The notes: generated from the letters alone by a model not told the origin. 64,000 nucleotides of DNA from Nymphaea colorata (GCF_008831285.2 NW_022204507.1:7026174-7090173); one strand, 5' to 3'; positions 23,011 to 36,167 are shown, numbered from the stretch's first letter. Program-made: numbers and translations.

Positions 23011-23629
23011 TGCAACCAAGGAAGGGGATGAATTTTTGAAGTTTTCATCAAGTTGCTAGGAGGGAGAAGCCAAGGATGAGAAGGAAAATTCAACCAAGCC
23101 CTCTTCTGCCCATGTTCTCATTCTCTTCTTCATCTTCTCCTATTCTCTCCATTGATTTTACTAAGTCAGGGTGCTTAAGTGAACCCTTAGGTTTTTTGTG
23201 GTCAGATGCTTCCCCACTATAAATTCCAGCAAGTCATTCTTCTTCTTTTTCCTTAAGATAGGAGGAAGATCAATCATCAAGACCGACCATAAGATAGGTG
23301 ATTCTAATCCATTTTCATACATTTCAGTTTCTTGCTCTTATTTTAATTTAAGCACTTGTGGGAAGAGTTTATTTTCATTTATTTCATGGCTGGGAATGAT
23401 GTCCAATTAGAGAAAAACTACAATTAAATGTACAAATAAGTGACTCGGTTTTTCTAAAAGATGAACCCATTAATCAAATTTTGAAAAGGGCCCCAAGGCC
23501 AGGGGCGGAGGGAAGGGGGCCTGCCTTGGCCATGGCTCGGGTCAGCCCAGACAAAAAAAATTACATTTGAAAAATCAAATTTTTTAAGCTTGGTCTGACC
23601 CATCACTCGTCTTGACCCCACCCGTCACT

Positions 23630-24020
23630 CGCCGGCCCCGTCCTCTCTCTCGCTCGCTCCCTCCCTCTCTCGTAGTCGCCTTACCCTATATCGCCCCTCT
23701 CCTGCTCGCTCCCTCCATCTCTCGCCCTTCCCTATTTCACCCATCCCAATCGCTCCCCTACCTCTCTGGCCCACAGCACAGTCGAGCACCGGCCCCACCC
23801 TCTCTGACTCTCTCTCACTCGCTCCCTCGTTCCCTACCCTAGACCACAACCAGAGCACAAGCCTCTTTGGCTCTCGCTCGCTCGCTCCCAGACCCTGCCC
23901 TGGCCCACACCTATTGCACAGGCCTCTCTGGCTCTCTCTCACTCCCTCCCTCCCCACCCTGGCCCACAACCACAGCACAGGGGCCCCCTCTCACGCCCTG
24001 GCTCTTTCTTGCTCACTCCC
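23630..24020. repeat. CT-rich imperfect minisatellite inside the hAT element
   Basis: Repeats of roughly 70-75 bp alternate CTCTCTC..CGCTCCCTCC with CCCACA.CA.AGCACAGG. Long open frames on both strands here are compositional and not conserved. Confidence 0.6.
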
Positions 24021-25945
24021 TCGATGGCCCACAGCATAGGGGATTCAGAAGTCAATAGATTGTGTCGGCAAATCGGCACATGCTCATCATAAATCACCAG
24101 GTCTAGATTCCATCGGCAATGGCATCTACCACACTTTTTTTTCTCTCTCATCCATCTTTCTCTCACGCTTTTTTTCTTCTCTTTGTCTGCAGCCCTAGGT
24201 AGCCATTTGGGTCTTCTGCTGCTCACAGGTGAACATCTCTTTTTCTGTATCGTTCAATTGTTGTGCTTCTGCTTTGCGGCTCTGCCTTTTCTTCGGGAGG
24301 ATGCTTTTATTACTGTTACTACACCCTATTCTATTGCTTTTGATTCATTCTGTGCTGGCAGTGCTGCTGTATTATCTTTAGCTTTGATTCAGAACTAAAC
24401 GATCAAAATTGGTTGGACATAAGCCCAATTTATTACTGTTATGCTTTTTACAGTGAAATATTAAAGTTATGGATGATTGATATATATTAGGGTGGGAAAA
24501 TGCAATATATGTCCCCTGCTTCAAAATTGTAAGATATTTTATTATCTAAACAACACAATGGGTAAACATCCAATCTCTGTTTTTACCATTTACTGATTCC
24601 CTAAGTAGGTCGCTTAAAATTCAGCCGGAAATCCCTACTGTATTGGTTCGAAGAAAAGCCACAATCATTGTTTGAATTTAAGGGTTTTTACGTGTAATTC
24701 GCCTTCATTTCTGTAACATATAATTATTAGGCAATAAGCATCCAGGGAGCAGGAACATAACCATATCTGAATCTATCTGTGTGCTTTGTCAAAATATTGC
24801 AGTTTTTGTTCTTCCGTTTTTTGTTTTGGATGTGCAGTAAACAATCATGGTATGAACAAGTTTGTGTGGTTTGAATATTCCTTTCCTATACTTGATAGCC
24901 ATAGCGCATCTCATCAAATTACCTCTTTCCCAGAATCCCAGGCGATTTCCTTCCATGCTTTAATGGAACTCATTGGCTTCTCTACGAATTTTTGCAAAAC
25001 AGTTCCTGAGGTTAATTACTGTTGACTTATGGACAGAATATCAATATTAAATAGACTGTCATTCTTGTAAAAAATAACAAGACCGATTCCATAAAAATGT
25101 AGTCTTGTTCTTTATTTTAAAAAGAAAAGAGTGTTTGTATGTCTAAATCGGCCTATGGTTTTCCGTTTTTTGGTACTCATTGAAACATTTTGGTAAACTA
25201 ATCGTGTGGATGTGATTGCCATGCCTGATGCGGTAAGCCACATCAAGAAAAAAACATGTTTTCTTTAGTATATATCAGATTTTATAAGCCAAAAAGAGAT
25301 CATTTAACAGTTTATTTTAAGATTAATCTTAATGAATATTAATATCTAAACAATAAAAAAGCTTTCATTTCCTATAGGTTCGTAAATCTTTTCAAGGTAT
25401 GAGTTTCAACTGGGGAATTCTGAACCCTTAGGATATCAAATATTTTCTCCAAAAAAGAAGACTGCTTATGCCCGTTTGCAGTTATATGAAACTACAGTCA
25501 AATGTTTACTATTGCAACTTGATTACTGTCAATTGAGGGACTAAGTTACAATACGATAGATTGGTCTTGCTTTTCAGGTGGTTTGAACTTAATTTTGAGC
25601 ATCAAGTCAGGCATTTGTTTTGTAAGTTCTTCCTAATGGGTGCATCTTCTTGAAAGCTTCTGCAAGCTGCCAATTGGGAATATGAATATCGTGCTATGCT
25701 TTAAAATTTGACAAGTAGCCTAGCTTATGTCCACCTTATGTTCACTGCTTACACTTACGTCACTGTAATGGAAATTGAGCACCTTATCTATTGAGGACAG
25801 ATTGCGCTTTGTGCCAATGACACAAACAATTATTAAGTGTGTCGTAGGACAGGTCGCGCTTCACGTTCATCACATGGGCAATTATATACGACATATGTTC
25901 ATTTCTACTATACTATGATTTGCAAATATTATCTAAAGTGTGTGA

Positions 25946-26098
<153 letters not shown>

Positions 26099-26495
26099 TA
26101 TAATATATTATAGTTCGTTGGACCGTTTGGCCTGCTCCTGAAAAAAATCCTAGCTTCGCCCCTGCCCAAGGCCACGTCTCTTTCAAAACAAAAAACTTAA
26201 AACCATTTTGATCTCCCTAAGATGAGAGAATCCCATGGTGAGAGTGATTTTGCTGCAACATATATGATGAAAATGCCTATTAAGGATGGATACATTCTTA
26301 TGGATGTGATCCACCCTGGCATGGCAAAATTGTAGATGAATTTGCTTGAACATTGTCTTGTTTTTCTTCTCATTTAATGTCATTTTGATTCATGTCATTC
26401 AATTTAATTGATCAAGGGTAGTAGAGGAGATTAGAAACTAGTTTTTAATCTTCTTATGTAAAAGAACCCAGCCTTGAATCATCATGATTCATGAG

Positions 26496-26600
26496 TCATG
26501 CGGTCCGTTGATAAAATTTCATTTTAGGAAGTAAGTGATATATATATATATATATATATATTCATGCGGTCCCTTGATAAAATTTCATTTTAAGAAGTAA

Positions 26601-26681
<81 letters not shown>

Positions 26682-26690
26682 GTGCAAATC
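26496..26690. repeat. 66-bp tandem duplication with expanding (AT)n tails
   Basis: TCATGCGGTCC.TTGATAAAAT and the following AAGTAAGTG start at 26496 and again at 26562. Each is followed by an (AT)n run, the second one about 80 bp. The single-copy form is in the tandem units at 53.1, 54.5 and 55.8 kb (reverse strand), so this is a secondary duplication. Confidence 0.8.
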
Positions 26691-26896
26691 TCTTGTTAAA
26701 TCGCTTGTTAAAAGTTATTTTCCTCATTTAAAATCAGGTTGGAACATGTTTCCAAACTGGTTTTTCAAAAAGGATATCATTTTATTGATTTTCATAGTGC
26801 AAAACTATGGAATCACTTTTCTTTCATCTTAACATTTGTTTAATTTCACCAACTCGTACGTAAAGTGTATGCAAGTTGCTGAAATTAAATCTTAGT

Positions 26897-27095
26897 TTGC
26901 AGAGCCGTTCGATCTATCATGATAAATTGTTAAGAAAAAACAATGAAAAATGGTGATAGACTTTTTGTCATTTAGTATTAAATTTCATCTTTTTCTTCTT
27001 GTTTTTCTCTCAACCATATATATGCATTAGATGGGCGGCCTTGGTTAGATAGCTGGGTGACTATAAATAGCTAGAGTCATCATCTGCTCACTTGC
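26897..27095. mobile_element. M1-family MITE, copy 3, left-truncated
   Basis: Begins inside the family consensus (GCAGAGCCGTTCGATCTATCATGATAAA) and ends GACTATAAATAGCTAGAGTCATC. The usual GGTGACTC left end is missing. It abuts the end of the LTR-like sequence. Confidence 0.55.
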
Positions 27096-27135
27096 TCACT
27101 CTCTATCTTTCTCCCTTTCTCTCACTCTCACTCAT

Positions 27136-27138
27136 TCA

Positions 27139-27200
<62 letters not shown>
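27136..27200. repeat. (CT)n(AT)n microsatellite
   Basis: CT dinucleotides 27137-27162 pass directly into AT dinucleotides to 27200. Confidence 0.95.
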
Positions 27201-27203
<3 letters not shown>

Positions 27204-27579
27204 TTGGCAAAAACAACACCACTTGGGTAAGAGGGAAAAAACAAACCCATCAAATTAATTATTGAAATATTTGCTTTTACAATCTCATCTTACAAATATG
27301 ATCTTAAAGAATAATTTTGTGAGCAACAAATAATTTTTTCTTGCTTAAATAATGTTTCTTAATCATAAAAAAATGAACAACTCTTGTAACATCAAAATTT
27401 TGGTAATGGAAAGATTAATTTTAGAAAAGAAAGTCTGGAACTAAATCATGATTTATATTAAAATAGTGTTTATAAACACACTAGATGGTTCATTTTTTGT
27501 TTAAAACACTTTTTAACACAAATTTAAGAGGCTTGGCTTTTATCACTTACCCAAATGGACTAGTACCTACCAATCATTC

Positions 27580-27624
<45 letters not shown>

Positions 27625-29140
27625 CGAAACCGCAATGATCCACCCCTTGTAGTGTATGGACACCTTCTTAGAAGGTAGTTTTAAAGTACAAATCAATTTC
27701 TGTGAATGCCAAAACAAAATTCCTTGAAATTTCAGCACATAATTAAACAATATTAGAAACATTAATTAATCTACCTCAATTATGGCTGATAAGTTTTCAT
27801 AGCTAAATAGTCTGCCATCTTGAGTCTGTAACACAGCCCCCATCCTCGCTGACCAGCTCCATTAAGTAAATGGATTGGGCAACACCCAGGTTTATTGGGC
27901 CCAAGGATCAATTTCTCAACATAGTCCTAACCAGTAACCAACCAAGCCCCTCACTATCGCGGGTCAAGCACAAGGTTTGATCTTAGTTTAAACTGGCGCG
28001 TGAGAGAAAATAAGATCCAGTCATTAGCTGGATTCAGGTGTCTTAGATAGTTATAAACCTAAGTCCAGATTTGATCAGAGTGAAGTTCTTTGCCATTTTA
28101 CAGTAAATACATAGGTTTTAAAGTTACTTGAACCCAATTTAGCTCCAAGTAGGTACTGCAAAATCAACTCCAACGTACAACCAATTTGGACCCAATTAGG
28201 CTGGACTCAAGAAAACTGGGTAGAGCTCCTCCGCTCTTCTCCTGTTCCACACCAGCCTGCCTGGGTGATTTCACTTGTATCCTCTAACTTTATGCTAAAA
28301 ACAATTTAAGAGTCCTTAATTCGGCATGCAGGAAAGGGGTGCTTAATAGTTCTGTATCCAAAACAGCTGAAGCAAGACATGAAAAATATGCAACTCTTAG
28401 GATCAGACAGGTTGGCAATGAGAACAATTTGCAAACTGTTTTATGAATACGTTTTAAAGATTGAGACAGATTTATAAAACACATTTATTATAATGTTTAT
28501 GAGTCTGTTCAAAGATTTTTTTGGGCATATTCATAAAATACTTATAAGCTGTTTCTTTTGTCAAATGGGCCTTTAGGTTAACAATCCTACATATACATGA
28601 CCCCTTTCGGCCTTGGAAAAATTTGAAAAAACTTGAAACGCAACTAGCATAAGGAAAATAATAATGTCATGACATGGAAAGGACAGCGATAAGGAAATAT
28701 GTTGGCTGTTGTAGTAATGTGAAAGAATTTCAGGATATTTATGGTTCATTTGGTAGATCTGATCATATTTCTCTTCAAATAAAACACTCTGTCAGCCGAG
28801 AAAGGGAGAAAAAGGCCTTAGCCACATAAACAGGAAGAAGAAACATTAGCTTAGATATGTAGACCCTGTGATGATTTGTTTTGTAAAGTAATCAACTTAA
28901 TTTCGTTTCTCATCTATCAAATTAATTACAAATAAAGCATACGTACATAGGAAGTTGAACGTTTTGCACTCAGTGCAAAAGTTTATAGTTCTAGTAGTTC
29001 AGCTGAAAAAAGAAAAAATAAAATAAAAATTAAAAAATTCCAAAACCAATCCATGTTTTGAAAATAGACTCATATTCTTTACTTGCCCACTGCACCATGT
29101 TAGGGCCTAGTTTTTATGCTGAACCGGCAGCCAAACGAAC
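27201..29140 (+). repeat. Duplicon D3 (intron fragment of gene-family copy 3)
   Basis: Collinear with D1 and D2, including the (AT)n(TG)n tract at 27580-27620. It is collinear with D2 to the CGGCAGCCAAACGAA landmark near 29125. No family exon lies within it. Homology is cut off by the hAT element that begins at 29150. Confidence 0.75.
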
Positions 29141-30179
29141 AGTTAAATGTAGGGGTGGGCATCGGGCTAGGCCAGCCCGGCCCGGCCTGGTAAGACCTGG
29201 CCCGGGACGGCCTGTCGGGCCCGGCCCGATTACAAAACGGGCTGGGTACCAGCCCTGGTCCACCATGTTCGAGGCCCAGCCCGGCCCGTTTTGTTAACTG
29301 GAGTGCCGGGCTGGGCCGGGTCCGTTTGGTCCAAAAATCAAATAAAAAAAAGAAAAAGGACTTCCAAAATCCAACATTGAAGAGAAGATGAGATCTATTG
29401 ATTACAAAAGTAACAAAAAAGTATGGCAATGCCGATACCAACTAACATAAAGTGCAGTTATAGAAGATTGAATTACACAAGTAGTATAAGCACAAACAAT
29501 AGAAAGGACGTTATATAAAAGTTAAAACCAAGAACAAGAAAAACAAAGAAGCAATGAAGGCCCCATATCAAAATCAACTTAACTCAAATATGGAATAAAT
29601 TTAAGCGAGATCAATAATATACATTTTTCCTTTGGCCAGACTACTTCATCAAAAGCACCAGCATCATCATAAGGAATAATCTCATTGTATGTAAGGATTA
29701 CAACAGTTTTTGGTCGAATCAACCAACCAAGAATATAAAAAGGGCAACTGCTTAAGACAGGAGACGACAAAACTAATCTCCAAGCAAATAAAAGTAGTAA
29801 TATTTTTCGCCATCAACAGTTAAACTGTCATCAACATTCCATTTTTAAAAGATGATAAACTGTCATAATGACATAATGAAAAATACTTTCCAACATAGTT
29901 TAAGTTTGACATGAACATCAAGTCTCGGCACAAGATCTTTGACAAAGATGCCACTCCATCTGCAATTTAACATGAAAAAAAAATGTTAATAAAAATTGAC
30001 ATGTGCTTGTCAGTATAGAATACAAAGCATTAATTAAAAAAAATTACCATAATAATCATGCATTCGATTAACATTCCTCATCAAAATGGTGCTCTGCTTC
30101 ATTAGAACTATAACAAAGACACTTATTAATTTAAGCACACTATTATGTTAATATGTATAAACTATGAAGCATGAACAAC

Positions 30180-32137
30180 TTACCTTTCACACAAGTTTCT
30201 TGCATCACGAATCCAACTTTGTGTGCAGATTAATGATTCAACATTTTCAGGAGCAGTTGAACATCGATAATAATTAAGAATTCTTCCTGATATACCGAAT
30301 GCAGATTCTGAAGCAATTGTAGATACAAGAATAGCTAACACATCTCGAACCATCTTTGCTAGAATTTGATATTTGCTTTCATTTGTCTTCCATCAAGATA
30401 ATATGTTGAACTCTACAGTAGGTGCAATTTCTTCCATTGGATCATTCAAATATTTGCTTAGATCTATGTGAACCACTATAGGAGATACAAAGTTGACATA
30501 TGCTTTAAACCCATATCTAGACAAACTTTTATACTCTTCCGTTGCAATTGTGGTATTAGTGGATGCATTGGCCCTTTGAATATTACACGTGTCACTATCC
30601 TCATACATATTTCTGTACTCAGCATACAATTCATGAAGAGTGCTCTCTATAATTTCATATTTCACTATTACATCAAGTTTATCTAAATTGCCAAACAAAT
30701 ACTTCAAGTATGACAACTTGAACCTAGGATCCAAAACAAGTGCAATTGCAAAGAGAATATTGTATCCCTTAAAGTATTTGTCAAACTTTTCTTGCATTTT
30801 GCATGCCAATGCCCTTATATGTTCATTTGATGTTCCACGATGCCTATACAAATGATGTAAATTGATATGATTTCTTCGAAAACAAGATTAGCTGTTACCT
30901 GCTTGGTGGTAGAGAATATATTAGTTGCATTGTAGAAGACCTTTAAGAACTGACATAAATCAGATGCATGATCACACTCATCCTCAGAAGGCAAACATGT
31001 ATAAATAGGATCACACGATGCCAAATGTTGAAAGACATCTTTGAATAATAATGCATCTCTCAACATTATAAATGTAGAATTCCATCGAGTAGGAACTTCA
31101 TAGTTTAAACCTTTTTCTCATCCAAACCCATTGCCTTTACACATTCTTTGAAAGCATGTAGTCGTTTTGGTGATCCCTTTACATATTTGACACTGTCACG
31201 AATTTTTAGAATTGTATCATCCATATCATTCATACCATCTTTAACTATCAGATTGATGATATGTGCACCACAACGAACATGAAAGTACTTTCCTCTCAAT
31301 GGAAATGAAATATTATTTTTTCTTTCTATGCTCCTTCTCAATAAACTATTTCCACTATTATTTGTTGAACAGTTATCAACAGTGACAGAAAACAACTTCA
31401 AATAAATTTCTCACTTAGTAGTAATGCACTCCGATAACATGTCACATATACAACTTGTATTATGTGGTGGAGGCACATGTGTAAAATTAACTATATGAGA
31501 GTGCAATTGCCAATCTATATCAATATAAGAGGCTGTCAACCATAAGTACCCTAATGTCTGTTGTGAGGACCACATATCAAATGTCAACCCACTGCACTTG
31601 GTTATTTAAAACTTCTTGATATCTCTTTTTTTCAGTCAAGAACATTGACTATACTTCTTTTGTAAGTGTTCACCTAGAAATTGGCACAAACCTTTAATTG
31701 CAAGACTTTAGAAGATCGTTAAGATATTCATATTCAGCAATACTGAAAGGAAGTGCATGCATTATTGTCAACTTAGCCAAACCTTTTCTTATAGTGTCCA
31801 TATCAAATTTATGTAGACCTAAATTTGTGGCACCAGATTCACCAACTCCAAATGACAAAGTTTGTTGTTTTCCATCAAGTATTTATTTTCTGTCACATGT
31901 ATCTCTATGTCGTTTTCAATGGCTCGTAGCACTGCTACTATGTGCAGCAAATCATTCACCACAATGTTTGCATTCCACAAATTATTTTCTATTAAATTCT
32001 ACTATTTTGAAGTCATTCCATACTATTGAAGTTCTTTTCATCTTGGATTCAACTTCTTTTTCAGTACATGTAAAAGATTCATTTTCCTCTACATCTGCCA
32101 TCGGACGATATTCTTTATTGCCAATGCTAGATGACAT
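30180..32137 (-). pseudogene. hAT (Ac-like, RICESLEEPER-type) transposase relic
   Basis: Starts at ATG (minus, 32137; MSSSIGNKEYRPMADV). A BED zinc finger lies near 31990-31890 (CKHCGE ... H.KRHRDTC) and contains two stops. The catalytic core follows in pieces: 31401-31105 has TVDNCSTNN and HVRCGAHIINLIVKDG; 31066-30815 has the LLFKDVF region; 30851-30393 has VLDPRFKLSYLKY. The C-terminal dimerisation region (30390-30185) has VRDVLAILVSTIASESAFG and ICTQSWIRDA. A TGA replaces the first Trp of the expected WWK motif at about 30392. Other frames are broken, so it cannot encode active enzyme. Confidence 0.85.
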
Positions 32138-33559
32138 GACTTACTATTTGAATGGAATCCGAACAACCTAAACATAGAGTCATAGGGTAACCAATTGCAA
32201 AAATTCTCACAAGAGAGATTCATAGAAACTCCCCATAAACTAGAGGCTCTTACAAGTTGTACATTTCATAAATTGAAAACATAGAATTGCAGTGAGCAAA
32301 CAACAAAATAGAAATATGAAAACATAGAATGCCCTCAAAATCTAGTCGTACAACTAATTAATGAAAGGTAATGCCATATACAATTAATGAAATTAGAAAG
32401 CATATCAAATTGAGAACAAAAAACATTAATCAGAAAACTAGGCATCAAAGACTCAGCTTCATGGCCAATACGGAGTCTAACCTTCGCAAATAAGACAAGG
32501 TGGACGTGCATGTCAAATGATTCAACACTTTTTGCAAAGAGGAATACCTATGTCAGAACCCTAACTGTATAGAAACTTCACCACATTCTTTAATCAAAGA
32601 ATCATGTGTACAGAAGAACATGAAATTGAAGTACCCAAGGAAAGCCTTCACAAGGAAACCTCTGATATGGTAGCAAGAAGCACAGCAAATAGGCAGGAAG
32701 ATAGTCCATAAATAAGCTGAAGAAGCTTGACCGAGAAAGGATATTATGTAGTGTATACATAATGGGACTCCCGTATGTCCTTATTTCTAGATGCAAATGC
32801 ATATTCCGCACGCAATGACATTATCGACAACTATAAAGATTACAGTAAGATTGCCAAGGAATTGTTCTGCATTTATTTTATTGTAACTTGCTACCTTTAG
32901 GCGTGTTTGTGGTAAATTCAGATTAATGTTGGCTACTAGTGGATCAATTAACCCTGCCAAGTGCATTCCAAGTATTTGAAGTTTCTTTAAAACTGCAAGG
33001 ATTCACGTTTTGTAAGATGTACAGGTGCTAACTAAAGGGTGGTTTTTCCTATATCTTGAAAAATAGTTCACGATTGTGTGTTTCCCTACAAAAAACAAAT
33101 TAGAGTGCTCCTGCAAATGACCACTCTCTGTTAACAATTACAGCTCCAGCAAATACATTCACAAATATAATCAACAGACCTCAAATGAAGTCTACGATCT
33201 AGACGAATGCCAGATCTGAACCACAAAACCTTCTCATTTCTATGGGTCTGCATCCAAGGGGCATTATTCACAAAGAAATGAAAATCTTTCCACATGGATT
33301 TGCATATAATTGAATAGATGGCTTCCTTCTGCTATAGATTCTCTCATTCCTTTCCTTTGAGAATCAAAAGAAAAAACATACACTAGAGTTTCTTCACCCA
33401 AGTAGAAGCAAACTTCTTCGTCTACCAAGAGAAAAGATCATGAAGAGGTGCACAAAATGGCAAACTTCACATTGATTATACTTGCAGCAGAATTTCTCAA
33501 GGAAATCGAAAATGCACAAAGCCACATGTTTTCAGTGAGCAGCGTGTACCTTCAAGTAG

Positions 33560-33745
33560 CAAAAGGGCGACGGTGGAGTGGTGGACCAGTGGCAGAGCGG
33601 CGAAAGGGCGACGGTAGCCCAGTGGTGGAGCAGAGACGGTGGTGCCGTGCCGGTGGCAGACTGGCTGGACCACTATGGCTCTCCCTGTCTCTGCCTCCCT
33701 CGAATCCTCGACGCCAATCGATGGAAAATGCGTTTTGACCTAACG
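33560..33745. other. GC-rich segment of hAT element
   Basis: GC-rich sequence with repeated CGACGGT, CAGTGG and GGTGG motifs ahead of the right subterminal repeats. It would lie upstream of the minus-strand transposase and may be its promoter or leader. This is inference. Confidence 0.3.
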
Positions 33746-33922
33746 GGCCTTCGAGCCGAGCCGGGCTATAGAACTGATAACCGGGCCCGACTCGTTAAGA
33801 TCATGGGCCGGACCGAGCGCATTGAAGGTGAACCCTGTAAGACATTTCTTCGATCCGGACCCGGCCCGTACCGGGCCGGGTACTGGGTAATAGACGGCGG
33901 CCCGGCCCGACGCCCAGGCCTA

Positions 33923-34439
33923 TTTGTTTCTCACTACAATTGTTTGAACCAAATTGTTCTCCATGCAAGCTAAGAGATACTATAGTTTTCAGCTTTTTAA
34001 TGTTATTCTTTGAGATGAACATAACATCAAGGAGTGCATTCATGCCGCTGCAAAAATTTGGTGAAGAGAGCACGAGGCCCAAAGGAGAAGACTGTCGAAA
34101 TTTTTTGCTTTAGCTTTTGTGGGAAACTCTCCAGTATCTTATCATGGGAATCGGTGGTACCTGCTTCACAAAAGTGAAAGGGCACACAAAAAAGGGGTGG
34201 TTATATACGCCACATTCATGTATGTAATTTTATGCATCATTTTAACTATGAAAAAAAACCTATAATTAATACAAAAAAACTTTTTGTAGGGATAAAAACA
34301 AAACTGCAAAAAAATAAAAAATAAAATTAAAGATTTGATAAAGGTAAAATTTGTCAGTTCGTATATGCATATTGTTATGACCAATATACTCATTTAGCAG
34401 TAAAAAAAACATCTTTGTTTTTTTGTTTTGCTTATAGTT
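33923..34439. other. No gene seen
   Basis: AT-rich sequence between the hAT right end and the inverted E-element core. Not homologous to the sequence expected after duplicon D3. Confidence 0.35.
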
Positions 34440-34960
34440 TTATCTCATTATCTAATAAATATTTTTTTATCTCATAAACATTATTTCATACTTATATTTA
34501 GTGTTATCTCATTCATCCATCATTATCTCATTATCTCATAAATTTTTTGTTATCTCATAAACATTATTTCATACCTGTATGTTGGCATTATCTCACACTT
34601 TCGTTCATCTATTATCTCATTATCTCATCAATATATTATTATCTCATAAACATTACCTCATACTTATATTTAGCAGTATTTCATTCATCCATTTGTTATA
34701 TCATTATCTCATAAATTTTTGTTATCTCATAAACATTATCTCGTACTTATGTTTGGTGTTATCTCATTTGGTGTTATCTCATATATTTATATATTTATTA
34801 TCTTATACATCTTTTGTTATCTCATGAATATTATCTCATACTTATTTGTATTTTATACATATTTGTTATCTCACGCATATGCATATATAATGTTTGGGCA
34901 TAAAGTAAATATACATGTTGTCAGTAGGGTCCACCCGAAGTGTATGCGGGTAGCGTATGT
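34440..34960 (-). repeat. Inverted, expanded E-element core
   Basis: An array of TTATCTCATAAACATTATCTCAT-type units, the reverse complement of the ATGAGATAAC array at 13870-14160 and 36430-36690. It ends with CATAAAGTAAATATACAT and GGGTCCAC, the reverse of the single-copy left part of E. The unit number is higher here than in the other two copies. Confidence 0.65.
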
Positions 34961-35650
34961 AACTTAGTCTCCCCAATCTGTGGCACAATTTTCAGGTATT
35001 TTTATTTTGCTTCTTGCTATTCATATTTTCTAAAGTTGTTCTTCAATCGAAAATGATTTTTTACCAAAAGAACTTATACTCTTTAATATCTTTTTTTTTT
35101 TTGTACATAAGAGTGGTTTAGAACTGCATTAACTAACTATAGCACGATGTCGAGCTACACCAATCATAACCTCATCTCCCCAAGTCATGATTTTACAAGT
35201 CATCTTCCCCAATCAAAAATGATAGTAAATATTTAATTTTTTTTAATTAATAACGCCTTAGTCCATCTCATATGGGAATATGTAAGGAGTCTAATTCCGA
35301 TTCTTTGTATCTTAGGCTTTCTGAAAAGACTGTTTTTGATAAACACTGGTTAAGACCATAGTTGGTGAAGTGCGATACTTTCCATGACCTTTGATTTGCA
35401 ACGCGACGCAAACAAGGAACTCACCGAACGCAAGCTGCGCTGGGATTCTGGAAAAATTGTGGAATGGAGTTGTTCAAGATTGATGCAAACAGGCAACAAA
35501 CGTCTTTTGAGTATCTTTCCATGAGTTTCTTGGTCGGTCGAATGCCGAGAGTATCAGGGATGAACGGGGGGGGGGGGGGGGGGGTGTGTTTTTCACTCTA
35601 AAATACGCTGGATTGGAGAGCATCCACGGTATCGGTGACAGAGATACGAA
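34961..35650. other. Upstream flank of PPR relic; poly(G)19
   Basis: Presumed 5' flank of the PPR gene. A run of 19 G occupies 35566-35584, rare in AT-rich plant DNA and prone to sequencing error. No TATA box stands out. Confidence 0.4.
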
Positions 35651-36167
35651 TTGTTCACTTCGCACGAAATTCTGGCTTCCAAACTGAGAATCTCCCGGCA
35701 TGATAACAAGTCAACCAGAGGACTGGCCGGAGAAGCATCGAAATTCCAGCGGTTATTGAAGAGATGCCAGGGAATCGCCGAACTGAAACAAATTCATGCC
35801 CATTTCATCCTATCTCCTCATCATCAACCCCTAAACATGGCCACCCTTATCGCTCAGCTATACATCAATTGCGGCGTGGCCCATCTCAAGCACGCCGTTG
35901 GGATCCTCCATCAGGTTCCTAATCCGAGTCTCTACCTCTACAATGTTGTTATGAGAGGGTATTCAGAAAGCAGAATCCCCTCCAAAACCATCTTTTTCTT
36001 CAAGCAGATGGTTGGTAGCGCCTTGAAACCAGATAACTTCACATACCCATTTGTATTGAAGTCTATCGCTCGTACATTTGCATTGATGGAAGGCATTCAG
36101 ATACATGGATTTGTGATAAAGACAGGGTTTGATGGTGATGGTTTTGTTCATAACACGTTGATGAACA
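35651..36167 (+). pseudogene. PLS-type PPR gene, 3'-truncated
   Basis: Open from ATG 35651. The start includes FQRLLKRCQGIAELKQIHAH, the classic N-terminus of plant PLS (E/DYW-type) PPR proteins. This is followed by NPSLYLYNVVMRGYSES, KPDNFTYPFVLKSIA, then GIQIHGFVIKTGFDGDGFV and HNTLMN. About three repeats are present, against 10 or more usual. Members bind and edit or process organellar RNA. The coding sequence stops matching the family at about 36165, where a MITE terminus begins. The residues after HNTLMN come from that MITE. E, E+ and DYW domains are absent, so it is almost certainly non-functional. Confidence 0.85.

Larger units (their letters stand above)
29150..33922 (-). mobile_element. 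hAT element with GC-rich subterminal repeats and broken transposase
   Basis: Left end TAGGGGTGGGCATCGGG and right end CCCGACGCCCAGGCCTA are imperfect inverted repeats. Both ends carry dense GGCCCGG/CCGGGCC motifs (29160-29330 and 33740-33915) in an otherwise AT-rich element, the kind of subterminal arrangement that hAT transposases bind. The transposase relic lies on the minus strand at 30180-32137. The flanking 8-mers (GTTAAATG and TTTGTTTC) do not match, so no target duplication survives. Confidence 0.7.

Noticed and set aside
23612-24226. Arg/Ser/Pro-rich open frames on both strands
   Set aside because: They lie in a CT-rich minisatellite inside a non-autonomous hAT element. Both strands are open for compositional reasons.
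32602-33538. Small frames to the right of the hAT transposase as possible cargo genes
   Set aside because: No recognisable domains, no splice-site support, and composition like non-coding hAT interior.
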